Below, one piece after another: positions 1 to 8,194 of a stretch of 64,000 nucleotides of DNA. Source of the DNA: Paenibacillus xylanilyticus (GTDB lineage: Bacteria > Bacillota > Bacilli > Paenibacillales > Paenibacillaceae); assembly GCF_009664365.1 (NCBI RefSeq), contig NZ_CP044310.1, positions 5,581,501-5,645,500 of the forward strand, given 5' to 3'. Within the stretch, counting starts at the first letter, position 1, and every line of letters begins with the position of its first letter. The notes under the pieces are model-generated. The model was not told the origin of the DNA and ran no database searches. It saw only the letters and a list, made by a program, of their open reading frames with translations. The position numbers were made by a program, and so were the translations under genes.

Positions 1-611
1 AGTAATTCGTTGAGCTCATCCTGATTGATTTCAATCAGCAGTACACCCTCAGTGCGATATTCAGGAAAAGGCACTTTGCGCACCAGGCTGAGTTTGTGAA
101 CCGGATTATCTTCCTTGTCGGGAATGTAGAACCATCCCGTGTTCGTCGATAACAGCGCTTTTTGATACCAATAGCTCTGCTTCGTCTGCTCGTTCAACGG
201 GATAAACTCCAGATTATTGATCAGGGTGGGGTTATCGGAATAAAAACGAATGCCTGCCACCTCACGATATTGTCGCTTATATTCCTGAAAATCCTTATAG
301 GCCAAATAAGCAGAAGTGAGTTCCATTACGCTGGAATAGCGCTTGTTCACAATCTCCTTCAGTTCGTTGTTGAACATCAGAATATCGGAAATATCCGTCG
401 GCACACGCAGCAATGTGGCTGTCTGGCTCTTGATCTTGTCCACGTTGTTGATTGTCTGCCCGATCGCATTATCCAGTGCCTGCTGCCGGAAATATCCGGT
501 CACGGCAAGACCGATGATCAGAACCGGAATCATGACGACAAGTACATAGGAAATCAGCAGTTTATGCTTCAATTTGAGATTGTTCGATACACGTATAAAC
601 CTTCTTAACAT
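1..611 (-). CDS. Sensor histidine kinase, N-terminal part (cut by window edge)
   Basis: Reading the minus strand from an ATG at 611 gives 203 open codons to the edge, so the catalytic half lies outside. The first 17 residues are basic, about residues 18-40 form one membrane helix, and the rest reads as an extracytoplasmic sensor region (a long helix, then a Cache-like fold with the stretch AGIRFYSDNPTLINN). That layout is known from YesM-type kinases that partner AraC-type regulators and sugar ABC importers; the assignment is by resemblance, since HAMP and kinase domains are not visible. A GGAAGG ribosome site lies 8 bases before the ATG and a cre-like palindrome lies just upstream, both consistent with a carbon-uptake system. 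Confidence 0.75.
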   Translation of the reverse strand, partial: MLRRFIRVSNNLKLKHKLLISYVLVVMIPVLIIGLAVTGYFRQQALDNAIGQTINNVDKIKSQTATLLRVPTDISDILMFNNELKEIVNKRYSSVMELTSAYLAYKDFQEYKRQYREVAGIRFYSDNPTLINNLEFIPLNEQTKQSYWYQKALLSTNTGWFYIPDKEDNPVHKLSLVRKVPFPEYRTEGVLLIEINQDELNEL

Positions 612-810
612 ATCTGCACCTTCCATTGTCTATATAAGCGCTTACATACAAATGGCAAGATCAATCAGTTCCTGCGTTTCCACTTATCATACCATACAAC
701 CCGTATAAGCTCTTATATCTCCAGGTTTTGGTCTCGGCAATTATTTCCTTAGATTAGCATACATTCTTGCTCAATTGCAGTGACCAAATGATGTATTCAC
801 CATCCAAAAA
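612..810. other. Intergenic stretch upstream of the sensor kinase
   Basis: Together with the terminator region to 918 this is a 307-base gap without a gene. It holds the cre-like site at 633-646 and the downstream hairpin of the osmC gene. I found no good -35/-10 pair and no small reading frame with a ribosome site. Confidence 0.5.
633..646. promoter_or_regulatory. cre-like catabolite control site
   Basis: TATAAGCGCTTACA differs from the CcpA operator consensus TGWAANCGNTNWCA (either strand) at about one position and carries the perfect decamer TAAGCGCTTA. It sits 22 bp before the start codon of the partial sensor kinase, where CcpA binding would block transcription. The site is seen; its function is inferred. 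Confidence 0.45.
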
Positions 811-811
811 C

Positions 812-841
812 AATAAAAAGGCCGCCATAGGTATGGCGGCC
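812..841 (-). terminator. Intrinsic terminator after osmC
   Basis: A perfect 10-bp stem (GGCCGCCATA with its complement, 820-841) with a GG centre is followed on the minus strand by five U residues. It lies 77 bp past the osmC stop. Confidence 0.85.
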
Positions 842-918
842 GGGCTTGCAGATATGCTGCATCGCAAACAGATGGCGATATAAACGCAAGACCCTTTTGC
901 TGAAGCTATATTAAACAA

Positions 919-1341
919 TTAAGGACGGGGTGTCTCTACCCCATTCAGAATCAGCTTAGGATGAATATCCGCGCTCAATGAAGCCGATACAGCGCAGTAT
1001 TTTTCTTCAGCCATCTGGATGGCTTTCCAGATACGGTAATCCGGGATATCTCCGTCGACTTTGAAGATGAGGTCAATGGACGTAAAGCCTTTGGGCATCC
1101 CTTCACTGCGCGTACCCTGAGCTTCAATCTCAATTCCGGTGATTTTGTCCAGGAAGGCGTCCAGAATCATCGTAATATCGATTCCCATACATCCTCCAAG
1201 ACCTGCAAGCAACAGTTCCATCGGTGTAGCACCCTTGCTGTCACCACCATAAGCAGCCGTGGCATCCATGCCTACAGCATAGCCAGAGGGTCCTTCGGAA
1301 GTAAACGCGCGTTTGCCTTTCCATACGGTTGTTACATTCAT
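919..1341 (-). CDS. OsmC/YhfA-family peroxiredoxin-like protein
   Basis: The product is 140 residues, the usual length for OsmC/Ohr proteins, which reduce organic hydroperoxides with two conserved cysteines. Both are visible: one in the GLGGCMGID stretch near residue 51 and one in EEKYCAVSASL near residue 115. The first motif (MELLLAGLGGCMGID) is closer to the YhfA/OsmC branch than to Ohr. The start has an AGAAGG ribosome site. The gene lies 64 bp after the ABC ATPase in the same direction with no terminator between them, so it may be the last gene of the amino-acid importer operon. That would fit a sulfur amino acid or redox link, but this is inference. Confidence 0.88.
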   Translation of the reverse strand: MNVTTVWKGKRAFTSEGPSGYAVGMDATAAYGGDSKGATPMELLLAGLGGCMGIDITMILDAFLDKITGIEIEAQGTRSEGMPKGFTSIDLIFKVDGDIPDYRIWKAIQMAEEKYCAVSASLSADIHPKLILNGVETPRP

Positions 1342-1405
1342 GATGTTATCCTTCTTTCTTAAAATGGTTTACGTTCTGCAGATATCCGTTTCAGGTACGG
1401 CATTC

Positions 1406-2152
1406 TCAAAATTCAGTAATTTGCTGCAAAAATCTTCGTGTTCGTTCCTGTTCCGGATGTTCGAAAAATGCCTGTGGACTGGCTTCTTCCACGATCGAAC
1501 CGTCGGCCATAAATACGATCTTATTGGCCACATTCTTGGCAAACTTCAATTCATGCGTGACCACCAGCATCGTCATGCCTTCCTGTGCCAGCTCCTTCAT
1601 GACCGACAGAACCTCGCCTACAAGTTCAGGGTCAAGGGCTGAAGTCGGCTCATCAAACAGCATCACTTTCGGTTCCATGGCAAGTGCACGAGCAATCGCA
1701 ACCCGCTGCTGTTGTCCACCTGACAGCCGGGATGGATAAGCATCCTGCTTGTCCGACAGTCCTACACGATCCAGCAGAATGCGGCCGCGTTCGGCCGCTT
1801 CGTCGCGCTTGATTTTCTTCACCGTCACGAGGCCTTCCATCACATTTCCCAGTACCGTTTTGTGCGGATAAAGGTTGAATTGCTGAAACACCATGCCAGT
1901 CTGACGGCGGATCTCAAGCACCCGTGAGCGCTGAACTCGCAGCGGATCATTGCTGTCTACGATAATGCCGTTCACTTCGATCTTTCCGCCGGACAGTTCC
2001 TCTAGTCCATTCAGACAGCGAAGCAGCGTGCTTTTGCCGGAACCACTTGGTCCTAGCAGGACTACGATATCTTTTTCATTCACGTGCAGGTCAATATTCG
2101 TAAGTACTTCATGATTTCCAAAATGTTTCTTCAGTCCAGTCGTTGTAATCAT
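1406..2152 (-). CDS. Polar amino acid ABC transporter ATP-binding protein
   Basis: A 248-residue ATPase of the GlnQ/HisP family that drives uptake through the adjacent permease. Walker A (GPSGSGKST) is at residues 34-42, the signature LSGGQQQR near 143-150 and Walker B (VMLFDEP) near 164-170, followed by the switch histidine in VVTHELKF. The order lipoprotein, permease, ATPase is the standard one for this family. The substrate cannot be read from this subunit; cystine/cysteine, glutamine or arginine are the usual options. A GGAGGGAGAG ribosome site precedes the ATG. Confidence 0.95.
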   Translation of the reverse strand: MITTTGLKKHFGNHEVLTNIDLHVNEKDIVVLLGPSGSGKSTLLRCLNGLEELSGGKIEVNGIIVDSNDPLRVQRSRVLEIRRQTGMVFQQFNLYPHKTVLGNVMEGLVTVKKIKRDEAAERGRILLDRVGLSDKQDAYPSRLSGGQQQRVAIARALAMEPKVMLFDEPTSALDPELVGEVLSVMKELAQEGMTMLVVTHELKFAKNVANKIVFMADGSIVEEASPQAFFEHPEQERTRRFLQQITEF

Positions 2153-2168
2153 CGGTTCTCTCCCTCCA

Positions 2169-2813
2169 TCAGTAAGCCCGGGCCAACCGGCGCTCCACTT
2201 GTTCCAGAATGGCCGAGAAGCCGATACTCATAATCCAGTACATAACACCAATTGCAAGATAAAACGGCATGTTTAAAGCATATTGCGATACCAGCAGCTG
2301 TGCTGAGCGCAGAAGCTCCGTTACACCGATGGTTGCCACAAGTGATGTTTCCTTCAGCATACCAATAAAGGTATTCCCCATCGGTGGAATGGCAATGCGA
2401 ACTGCCTGCGGGAATATGATTCGTTTCATCGTTTGAAAAGGTGTCATTCCCGTTGCATAAGCCGCTTCTGTCTGTCCCTTGGGCACAGCTTGTATGGCGC
2501 CTCGGAATGTCTCAGACAGGAACGCTCCTGCATTCAAACTAAGTCCCAAACATGCTGCTGTGAGTGATCCCAAGGTTACACCATAATCGACCAATCCGTA
2601 ATAGATAACAAATAATTGCACCAACAGCGGGGTTCCCCGCATGATGGATACGTAGAATCGTGCGATCATCCGAAGCCATAGTGGCCCTTTCAGTCGGACA
2701 ACAGCTACAATCACACCGATCAAAAATGCAAAAAACATTGAAATTATGGTCACATAAAGCGTGTAATAAGCCCCCTTCAAAAAGAAGGGGATATTCTCAA
2801 ATACCAGTTCCAT
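2169..2813 (-). CDS. Polar amino acid ABC transporter permease
   Basis: A 214-residue integral membrane protein of the HisM/GlnP family with about five helices. The EAA-type loop that contacts the ATPase is visible as EAAYATGMTPFQTMKRIIFPQAVRIAIPP. The N-terminus (FFLKGAYYTLYVTIISM) is the typical HEQ/amino-acid permease motif. The stop lies 16 bp before the ATPase start, so the two are translated together. The single permease gene implies a homodimer. Confidence 0.95.
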   Translation of the reverse strand: MELVFENIPFFLKGAYYTLYVTIISMFFAFLIGVIVAVVRLKGPLWLRMIARFYVSIMRGTPLLVQLFVIYYGLVDYGVTLGSLTAACLGLSLNAGAFLSETFRGAIQAVPKGQTEAAYATGMTPFQTMKRIIFPQAVRIAIPPMGNTFIGMLKETSLVATIGVTELLRSAQLLVSQYALNMPFYLAIGVMYWIMSIGFSAILEQVERRLARAY

Positions 2814-2843
2814 GGATCAAACTTCCCTTCGCCTTGCCGGTCA

Positions 2844-3707
2844 TTATTGCGCAGGCTCTTCACCAAACCATTTTTTGAAAATGGTATTGTACGTGCCATC
2901 ATCCTTCATGCCTTGAAGAGCTTCGTTCAGCGCTGCAACAAGTTCCGGATTATTTTTCCGAACAGCAATACCGGCTTGGTCACTCTTGATCGGTTCACCT
3001 ACAGCCTTAATCTTGAATCCGTTGGAATCAATAATGGGTTTAAGCGCGTATAGGTTGTTGATTGTTGCATCGATGCGTCCTGCATCCAGATCTTTAAGCG
3101 ATGTGATGACATCGTCATACGTCTTAATGGTGAAGTCTCCCACTTTCGGCAGCACTTCATTACGCAGATAAGTTTCATCATTTGTACCCAGACCTACACC
3201 AATCGTTTTCCCTTTGAAATCTTCGAGTTTGGTAATATCGCTATTATCGTCTTTCACAATGATTTTGACTTGGTTTGTGATATAGCCTTCACTGAAATCG
3301 AGCGCCTGTTTCCGTTCGTCGGTGATCGTCATCTGGCTGATAATGGCATCAATCTTTTTCGATTGCAGGCTTGGTGTCAGGCCAGAGAATTCCTGGGAGA
3401 CAAATTCAACTTCAACCCCGAGGCGCTTGGCAACCTCACGTGCGATATCTGCATCAAAACCATCCATCTCCTTATTGTCATTCAGGAAGTTGTATGGACG
3501 GTATGTACCCATCATACCTACTTTCATGGTACCCGCTGACTTGATCTGTTCCAGTTCATTACTTGCTTGTGCTCCATTACTGCTGCCATTGTCGGTTGTT
3601 TTGCTTCCGCATGCACTTACAACCAGTACAACCATAAGCAGAATTGCCGTCAGCATCCAACTTTTGCGCATCTTTTTGCCGTTACTTGGTGTTCCTTTAT
3701 TCATCAT
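2844..3707 (-). CDS. Amino acid-binding lipoprotein of the ABC importer
   Basis: A 287-residue solute-binding protein (SBP_bac_3 family). The signal peptide ends in the lipobox VVSAC with the lipidated cysteine at residue 33, so the mature protein is anchored outside the membrane. The family motifs GTMKVGMMGTYRPYNFLND, GFDADIAREVAKRLGVEVEFV and DAIISQMTITDERKQALDFSEGY are intact. GVGLGTNDETYL marks the second lobe. Ligand is unknown. The GAGAGGAAG ribosome site fits the ATG at 3707. It is the first gene of the importer operon; two tandem ATGs make the exact start uncertain by one codon. Confidence 0.94.
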   Translation of the reverse strand: MMNKGTPSNGKKMRKSWMLTAILLMVVLVVSACGSKTTDNGSSNGAQASNELEQIKSAGTMKVGMMGTYRPYNFLNDNKEMDGFDADIAREVAKRLGVEVEFVSQEFSGLTPSLQSKKIDAIISQMTITDERKQALDFSEGYITNQVKIIVKDDNSDITKLEDFKGKTIGVGLGTNDETYLRNEVLPKVGDFTIKTYDDVITSLKDLDAGRIDATINNLYALKPIIDSNGFKIKAVGEPIKSDQAGIAVRKNNPELVAALNEALQGMKDDGTYNTIFKKWFGEEPAQ

Positions 3708-3802
3708 GTTAACTTCCTCTCATTCATGTGGTTAATAGTTGTATCCATTATTCCCTGCTTCTGTCTCAATCATGTAAAAAAGCCCTCGGTACAGGCACAG
3801 CA

Positions 3803-4435
3803 TTACGTGCCCAGCAAACCGTAAAATTCAAAGCTGGATGCTTCCGCCGCGAGCGATTCAGCTGTCTTGGCCGATATACCCTCATGCAGCTCCGCAGAGC
3901 CAAACAGCCAGCGGGAGATCATGCCTTCGATCATACTCACCAACAGAGCAGCCCGTACAGGCACATCCATCGAAGGTGGCAGCATGCCAAGTTCAATGGC
4001 ACGTTCCATGTTATGGCGGAATGCTGACTCCACAGCACCGCGTGTCTCCTCAACCAGACGACGTACCGATTCTTCGGTCACGACACCTTTCAGCAGCAGC
4101 TCCATAAAGTAACGGTTGTCTGCGGCAAAAGAGAACAACCGGACGAACAATCGCTCTGACGCCTTGACCATATCCTCAACCGATCCTGCATCCTTGCGAT
4201 AACCCTGACCGATAGCTTCAAGCAGCTTCTCTCTGCCCGTTAACACAATTTCTTCAGCGATGGCTTCCTTACTCTTGAAATGCCAATAAAACGTCCCTTG
4301 AGCTACACCAGCTTCACGAACAATATCCGATATCTTGGTCTGGTGATACCCATGAGTCGCAAATCGCTGCATCGCAATACGTATAATCTGATCCCGGCGT
4401 TCTTCTCCGGGTTCCTTGTCATTTACTTTGGACAT
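3803..4435 (-). CDS. TetR-family transcriptional regulator
   Basis: A 210-residue repressor-type protein. The N-terminal helix-turn-helix is clear (ISDIVREAGVAQGTFYWHFKSKEAI, about residues 36-60); the remaining helices form the ligand-binding and dimer domain, which cannot be assigned to a ligand. It is transcribed away from uppP and lies upstream of the amino-acid importer in the same direction, 95 bp before it. Its own promoter carries palindromic sequence that could be an autoregulatory site. Targets are unknown; the neighbouring importer is the nearest candidate. Confidence 0.93.
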   Translation of the reverse strand: MSKVNDKEPGEERRDQIIRIAMQRFATHGYHQTKISDIVREAGVAQGTFYWHFKSKEAIAEEIVLTGREKLLEAIGQGYRKDAGSVEDMVKASERLFVRLFSFAADNRYFMELLLKGVVTEESVRRLVEETRGAVESAFRHNMERAIELGMLPPSMDVPVRAALLVSMIEGMISRWLFGSAELHEGISAKTAESLAAEASSFEFYGLLGT

Positions 4436-4475
4436 TTCAATACCCTCCCGATTGATCAGTCAGTCAGTTAACTAT

Positions 4476-4504
4476 ATCCTATGGGATAACTAGGTTTTTG
4501 TCAA
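4476..4504 (-). promoter_or_regulatory. Promoter of the tetR gene
   Basis: On the minus strand a perfect -35 box TTGACA (4499-4504) is 17 bp from a -10 box TAGGAT (4476-4481). The dyad TATCC-TATG-GGATA overlaps the -10 region, and direct TGAC repeats follow at 4455-4468 before the start codon. Either could bind the TetR product; which does is not shown by sequence alone. Confidence 0.65.
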
Positions 4505-4536
4505 TATGGTTTTAAACAATCAATTCAATGCATAAG

Positions 4537-4565
4537 TTGAAGTTGGACACGTTTCTGATCATAAT
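4537..4565 (+). promoter_or_regulatory. Probable promoter of uppP
   Basis: TTGAAG (4537-4542), a 17-bp spacer and CATAAT (4560-4565) give a reasonable SigA-type promoter about 88 bp before the TTG start. Confidence 0.5.
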
Positions 4566-4652
4566 AGATGATAGCCTTGTTCTGCTGAACAAGCATTGTC
4601 AGTCAAGCAGAGCAGACCACCTTCTGCATCTGCATTTCAAGGAGGAAGAGCA

Positions 4653-5465
4653 TTGGACATTTTATCATCCATTATTATGGGCATCATCGAAGGTTTGACT
4701 GAGTTTTTGCCCGTGTCCTCAACCGGACACATGATTCTGACCGCCCACTTGCTGGGATTATCGGAGGACAACGAGTCAGTCAAAACGTTTGAAGTGGTTG
4801 TTCAACTCGGTGCTGTACTTGCTGTCGTTGTGCTCTACTGGAACAAATTCATTGATATGTTCCGCTTCACCGGAGGCAAAAGGAGCTACTCCCAACGTCT
4901 GAACCTTGTACATATCTTTTTGGCGATGGTACCGGCTGTAGTCATTGGACTTGTTTTCCGCGACTGGATCAAGGCACATCTATTTGGGCCAGAGACCGTA
5001 TTGTACAGTTTGGTCATTGGCGGGATCTTGATGATTGTAGCTGAGCGCTGGAGCCGCCGCAGTCACCGAATCACAACACATGATGTGGACGATATTACGT
5101 ATACACAAGCATTTGTCGTGGGACTTTTTCAGATTTTGGCATTGTGGCCCGGTTTCTCACGTTCCGGTTCAACGATCTCTGGAGGATTGTTCGCAGGGGT
5201 AAGCCGCGTTGCTGCTGCTGAATTTACCTTCCTGGTATCCGTTCCTATCATGATTGGAGCCACAGGATACGACCTCTACAAAAGCATCGATCATCTGAAC
5301 GGTAGCGACTTCCCTATCTTTGCGATTGGATTTATCGCTGCATTTATCGTAGCTATGCTTGCCATTAAGACATTCTTGTCCATTTTGAAAAAGCTCAGCC
5401 TGACTGTCTTTGCGATTTATCGCTTTGTGCTGGCAGCTGTATTCTTTTTCATTTTGATGATGTAG
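4653..5465 (+). CDS. uppP: Undecaprenyl-diphosphatase UppP (BacA)
   Basis: Removes a phosphate from undecaprenyl diphosphate so the lipid carrier for cell-wall synthesis can be reused; overproduction gives bacitracin resistance in this family. The family signatures are intact: EGLTEFLPVSSTGH near the N-terminus and the second conserved segment PGFSRSGSTISGG. About seven membrane helices follow. I chose the TTG at 4653 because an AAGGAGG ribosome site lies 8 bases upstream and the 270-residue product begins MDILSSIIMGIIEGLTEFLP, as usual for the family. An in-frame TTG at 4596 would add 19 unconserved residues and has no ribosome site. Confidence 0.96.
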   Translation: MDILSSIIMGIIEGLTEFLPVSSTGHMILTAHLLGLSEDNESVKTFEVVVQLGAVLAVVVLYWNKFIDMFRFTGGKRSYSQRLNLVHIFLAMVPAVVIGLVFRDWIKAHLFGPETVLYSLVIGGILMIVAERWSRRSHRITTHDVDDITYTQAFVVGLFQILALWPGFSRSGSTISGGLFAGVSRVAAAEFTFLVSVPIMIGATGYDLYKSIDHLNGSDFPIFAIGFIAAFIVAMLAIKTFLSILKKLSLTVFAIYRFVLAAVFFFILMM

Positions 5466-5483
5466 TTCAAGTAAAAAACAAAT

Positions 5484-5530
5484 CTAAAAAGGCGACACGC
5501 GTTCCTACCGGAACCGGTGTCGCCTTCTTC
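5484..5530. terminator. Bidirectional terminator between uppP and the thioredoxin-like gene
   Basis: GGCGACAC pairs with GTGTCGCC (5491-5524), with an inner GTTCC/GGAAC stem and a TACC loop. An A5 run on the left gives a U-tract for minus transcripts and a T-rich stretch on the right serves plus transcripts; the flanking genes converge here. Confidence 0.8.
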
Positions 5531-5536
5531 ATATCC

Positions 5537-5863
5537 TTATACTTTGGATTCCAGCGTCTCCAGGTACTCGGAGATTTGTGTAGGCGTTTTTGCCCATTTG
5601 CTATGCAGGTGGGCAATTTTCTTGCCGTTCTGGAACACGAGCAAACTTGGAATGCCGCGTACCGCATTTTCCTCAGCAAGCGGTTGGAATTCCTCCGCAT
5701 CCATTGCATAGAAGGTTTTGTCCGAGTGCTGATCGATGACTGCGCCAATAAAACGGTCAAGGTTTTTGCAGTCCGGGCACCAGTTTGTATCGAATTTGAT
5801 GACGGTCAGCCCGTCTGAATTAATGGTATCACGGTATTGCTGTTCACTTTGAATTCTTTCCAT
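5537..5863 (-). CDS. Thioredoxin-family protein
   Basis: A 108-residue cytoplasmic thioredoxin fold with the redox motif WCPDC (Cys29 and Cys32) and the cis-proline segment RGIPSLLVF. The active site reads CPDC rather than the CGPC of housekeeping thioredoxin, so it is a paralogue with a different redox potential and partner. Bacillus YtpP/YdbP-type proteins are the nearest group I recognise. A GGGAGAGAAG ribosome site precedes the ATG. It stands alone between a terminator and its own upstream region. Confidence 0.9.
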   Translation of the reverse strand: MERIQSEQQYRDTINSDGLTVIKFDTNWCPDCKNLDRFIGAVIDQHSDKTFYAMDAEEFQPLAEENAVRGIPSLLVFQNGKKIAHLHSKWAKTPTQISEYLETLESKV

Positions 5864-5948
5864 ATGTCTTCTCTCCCTTGTACTAATCTTAATGGTTGAC
5901 CTCTATTGTACCTCTAATAGTTACAATTGCAATAGGCAGACCGGATGT

Positions 5949-6857
5949 TTATCGGTGCTGCTTGTACTGATTGGCCGGATATTGCTCCCTTATTTCTTGA
6001 ATTTCCGCAGCCGTAAGAGGTGCAGATGATGCAGCCTCAATATTATGCAGCAGCTGTGTTCGGGAGCTTGCTCCAGGAACAACGGCAGCTACAGCAGGAT
6101 GGGACAAGGCGTATCGAATCGCAGTTTGCGCCATGCTTCGCTTGTCCGTAACGAGGCGGCTCAAGCCTTCACGAATGGCAAGCAGCTGATCCGGCGTATA
6201 ATCCAGATAACCCTTCTCTACCTTGGAAGCACCGGAATCTGCGAGTACACCGCTGGCAACAGGTCCGCGGGCAATGACGCTAATCCCCTTTTGTTCAAGC
6301 AAAGGCAGCACTTCCTCCTCAGCCCGGCGATCCACGACGCTGTATTGATTCAAAACACTGGCAATGGATGATCTTCTTACATACTCCCGAATTACATTCG
6401 GGCGAATGGACGATATGCCATAATACCGAATCAGCCCTTCCTGCTTCAGCTCCTCGAAGGCTTCAATCGTCTCTTCAATTGGATCCTCCAATGTACCGCC
6501 ATGCAGCTGATACAGGTCGATATAATCCGTTTGGAGTCGTCTGAGGCTGTCATGGACAGCTTGCTTGATATACGCTTTGGACGGATCCCATGACCAGCCC
6601 TCTTTCCCTGGCAATCGGCGGTTGCCGACCTTCGTTGCCAGGATTACCTGATCACGGCGTCCCTGGATTGCTTTCCCCACAATTTCCTCATTACGTCCTG
6701 CATCATACAGGTCAGCTGTATCCAGCAGATTGACGCCGCGATCCAGTGCCTCATGAATCAAATTAATGGCGGGCTCTACTTCGGTTCCGAGCGACATACA
6801 GCCCAGTCCTATTTCTCCAACGTACAGTTCAGATGAGCCCAGACGGTTTTTCTTCAT
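5949..6857 (-). CDS. Aldo/keto reductase
   Basis: A 302-residue NADPH-dependent oxidoreductase of the AKR superfamily (TIM barrel). The catalytic tetrad is visible as Asp46, Tyr51, Lys76 and His119, and the cofactor region GPVASGVLADSG / PGASSRTQLLHNIEA lies toward the C-terminus. The N-terminus MKKNRLGSSELYVGEIGLG is the normal family start and has an AAAGGGG ribosome site. The longer in-frame version from 6950 adds 31 residues unlike the family. The substrate is not predictable. Confidence 0.93.
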   Translation of the reverse strand: MKKNRLGSSELYVGEIGLGCMSLGTEVEPAINLIHEALDRGVNLLDTADLYDAGRNEEIVGKAIQGRRDQVILATKVGNRRLPGKEGWSWDPSKAYIKQAVHDSLRRLQTDYIDLYQLHGGTLEDPIEETIEAFEELKQEGLIRYYGISSIRPNVIREYVRRSSIASVLNQYSVVDRRAEEEVLPLLEQKGISVIARGPVASGVLADSGASKVEKGYLDYTPDQLLAIREGLSRLVTDKRSMAQTAIRYALSHPAVAAVVPGASSRTQLLHNIEAASSAPLTAAEIQEIREQYPANQYKQHR

Positions 6858-6952
6858 GTGTGTACATCCCCTTTCATACGTTCTGCAAGTATCCATTGTA
6901 TCATTCTTCCTTGTAAAAATCGCATCCAAGGTTGCCATGGGAATAAACACAG

Positions 6953-6981
6953 AAAAGCCCGGAACTTAAAGGGCTCCGGGC
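6953..6981 (-). terminator. Terminator after the small DUF3918-like gene
   Basis: GCCCGGA (6957-6963) pairs with TCCGGGC (6975-6981) and is followed by UUUU on the minus strand. It lies 27 bp past the stop of the 55-residue protein. Confidence 0.75.
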
Positions 6982-7007
6982 CTCGCTAATGTATCCACAA
7001 CGTGAGT

Positions 7008-7175
7008 CTAATTGATGTCTACTCGCTGTACTTTTTTGCTTCCATTTGAAGAATTTGAGCCTTTCATCATGCCGGAAACCGTTGAGAACAGTTTATCTCT
7101 AGCCTGCTTGTTCCTCATCAGATAAGTTACGCCTGCACCAATGGCCGTCATTATAATTCCGCTTTTTTTAGACAT
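7008..7175 (-). CDS. Small DUF3918-like protein (55 residues)
   Basis: An ATG at 7175 with a strong AAGGAGG ribosome site 9 bases upstream opens 55 codons ending in TAG. The N-terminal half is hydrophobic and glycine-rich, followed by YLMRNKQARDKL and a basic serine-rich tail. The GAGVTYLMRNKQARDK segment resembles the YrzQ/DUF3918 family of small Firmicute proteins of unknown function; that match is from memory. A GTTT-N-GGGTA type promoter upstream hints at stress or forespore control. A terminator directly downstream supports a single-gene unit. Confidence 0.75.
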   Translation of the reverse strand: MSKKSGIIMTAIGAGVTYLMRNKQARDKLFSTVSGMMKGSNSSNGSKKVQRVDIN

Positions 7176-7224
7176 GTGTTTCTCCTCCTTAAGGGATTGA
7201 TGTACATCGTGTCTTGCTTGAAAT

Positions 7225-7249
7225 TTACCCTCTGTGAGGAAAACGAAAC
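7225..7249 (-). promoter_or_regulatory. Possible SigB/SigF-like promoter of the small gene
   Basis: Reading the minus strand, GTTTCG (7244-7249), a 13-bp gap and GGGTAA (7225-7230) resemble the general-stress/forespore sigma pattern GTTTAA-N12-15-GGGTAT. It lies 50 bp before the ATG at 7175. Two mismatches make this tentative. Confidence 0.35.
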
Positions 7250-7330
7250 GGCTATGTCACGCTAGCCATATCTCCTGGATACGATGCAGAGAACTCTCCT
7301 GAATGCGAGCACCCTAATTGATATCATCAA

Positions 7331-7356
7331 AAAATGACCCCTAAAATTAGGAGTCA
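7331..7356 (-). terminator. Terminator after gpmA
   Basis: TGACCCCTAA and TTAGGAGTCA (7335-7356) form a 9-10 bp stem with one G-U pair, followed on the minus strand by U residues, 26 bp past the gpmA stop. Confidence 0.75.
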
Positions 7357-7381
7357 CCTTGATTAGCTCTTTGACTTGAGA

Positions 7382-8125
7382 TCAATCCGACGGCGGTGCA
7401 ACATGGGTCATTTCTTCATGCTTGTACGTCGAACCATCCGCAGTCAGGTAGAAGTGTCCGATAGGATGCAGATTTTCATCCAGCTCGTAAACAAGCGGAA
7501 TGCCTGTGGGGATGTTGAGAGCCATAACATCGGCTTCCGACATCTCATCCAAATGCATAACAAGTGAACGAAGTGTATTCCCGTGCGCAGAGATCAGTAC
7601 CCTTTTCCCGGCTGACACCATGGGTTTGATCTCGCTGTTCCAGTACTCCAGCACCCGCTTGGACGTATCCATCAAGTTCTCGGTACGGGGGATGGTACAA
7701 CCCAGACGCTTATACTTGTCCACATCCTGCACATAACGATCATCCGTCTCATCCAGCGGTGGCGGAGATACGCTAACTGAACGTCTCCACTCCATAACCT
7801 GGTCTTCTCCGTATTTGACGGCGGTCTGCTGCTTATTCAAACCCTGCAGAGCACCGTAATGACGTTCATTAAGCTTCCATGTCTTGGTGATCGGAATCCA
7901 CAACCGGTCCATCTCATCAAGCGCAATGTCCAGCGTTCGGATGGAACGTTTAAGTACTGAAGCATAAGCATAGTCAAAATCAAAACCCTGTTCCTTTAAG
8001 ATTTTGCCAGCTTTGCGGGCTTCACCATATCCGTCCTTAGTCAGGTCTACATCAGTCCAGCCTGTAAATCGGTTCTCTACATTCCACATACTCTGTCCAT
8101 GACGAATTAATACCACTCTGTACAT
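7382..8125 (-). CDS. gpmA: 2,3-bisphosphoglycerate-dependent phosphoglycerate mutase
   Basis: Interconverts 3- and 2-phosphoglycerate in glycolysis. The phosphohistidine motif LIRHGQSMWN has His9 as the catalytic residue. FTGWTDVDLTKDG, LNERHYGALQGLNK and the second histidine motif ISAHGNTLRSLV are all intact, and 247 residues is the normal dPGM length. Firmicutes usually also carry the cofactor-independent enzyme in the central glycolytic operon, so this copy is probably a second form. The ribosome site is AAGGAGG. Confidence 0.97.
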   Translation of the reverse strand: MYRVVLIRHGQSMWNVENRFTGWTDVDLTKDGYGEARKAGKILKEQGFDFDYAYASVLKRSIRTLDIALDEMDRLWIPITKTWKLNERHYGALQGLNKQQTAVKYGEDQVMEWRRSVSVSPPPLDETDDRYVQDVDKYKRLGCTIPRTENLMDTSKRVLEYWNSEIKPMVSAGKRVLISAHGNTLRSLVMHLDEMSEADVMALNIPTGIPLVYELDENLHPIGHFYLTADGSTYKHEEMTHVAPPSD

Positions 8126-8194
8126 TGCCGTACCTCCTTCCTCGAAATCATTACCCGCATGTGCGGCGAGATATGCCTCAGAAAATGAACTACA

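Noticed and set aside
4596..4652. 19-codon N-terminal extension of uppP from an upstream TTG
   Set aside because: The extension is polar and unlike UppP proteins; AAGGAGG is placed for the TTG at 4653.
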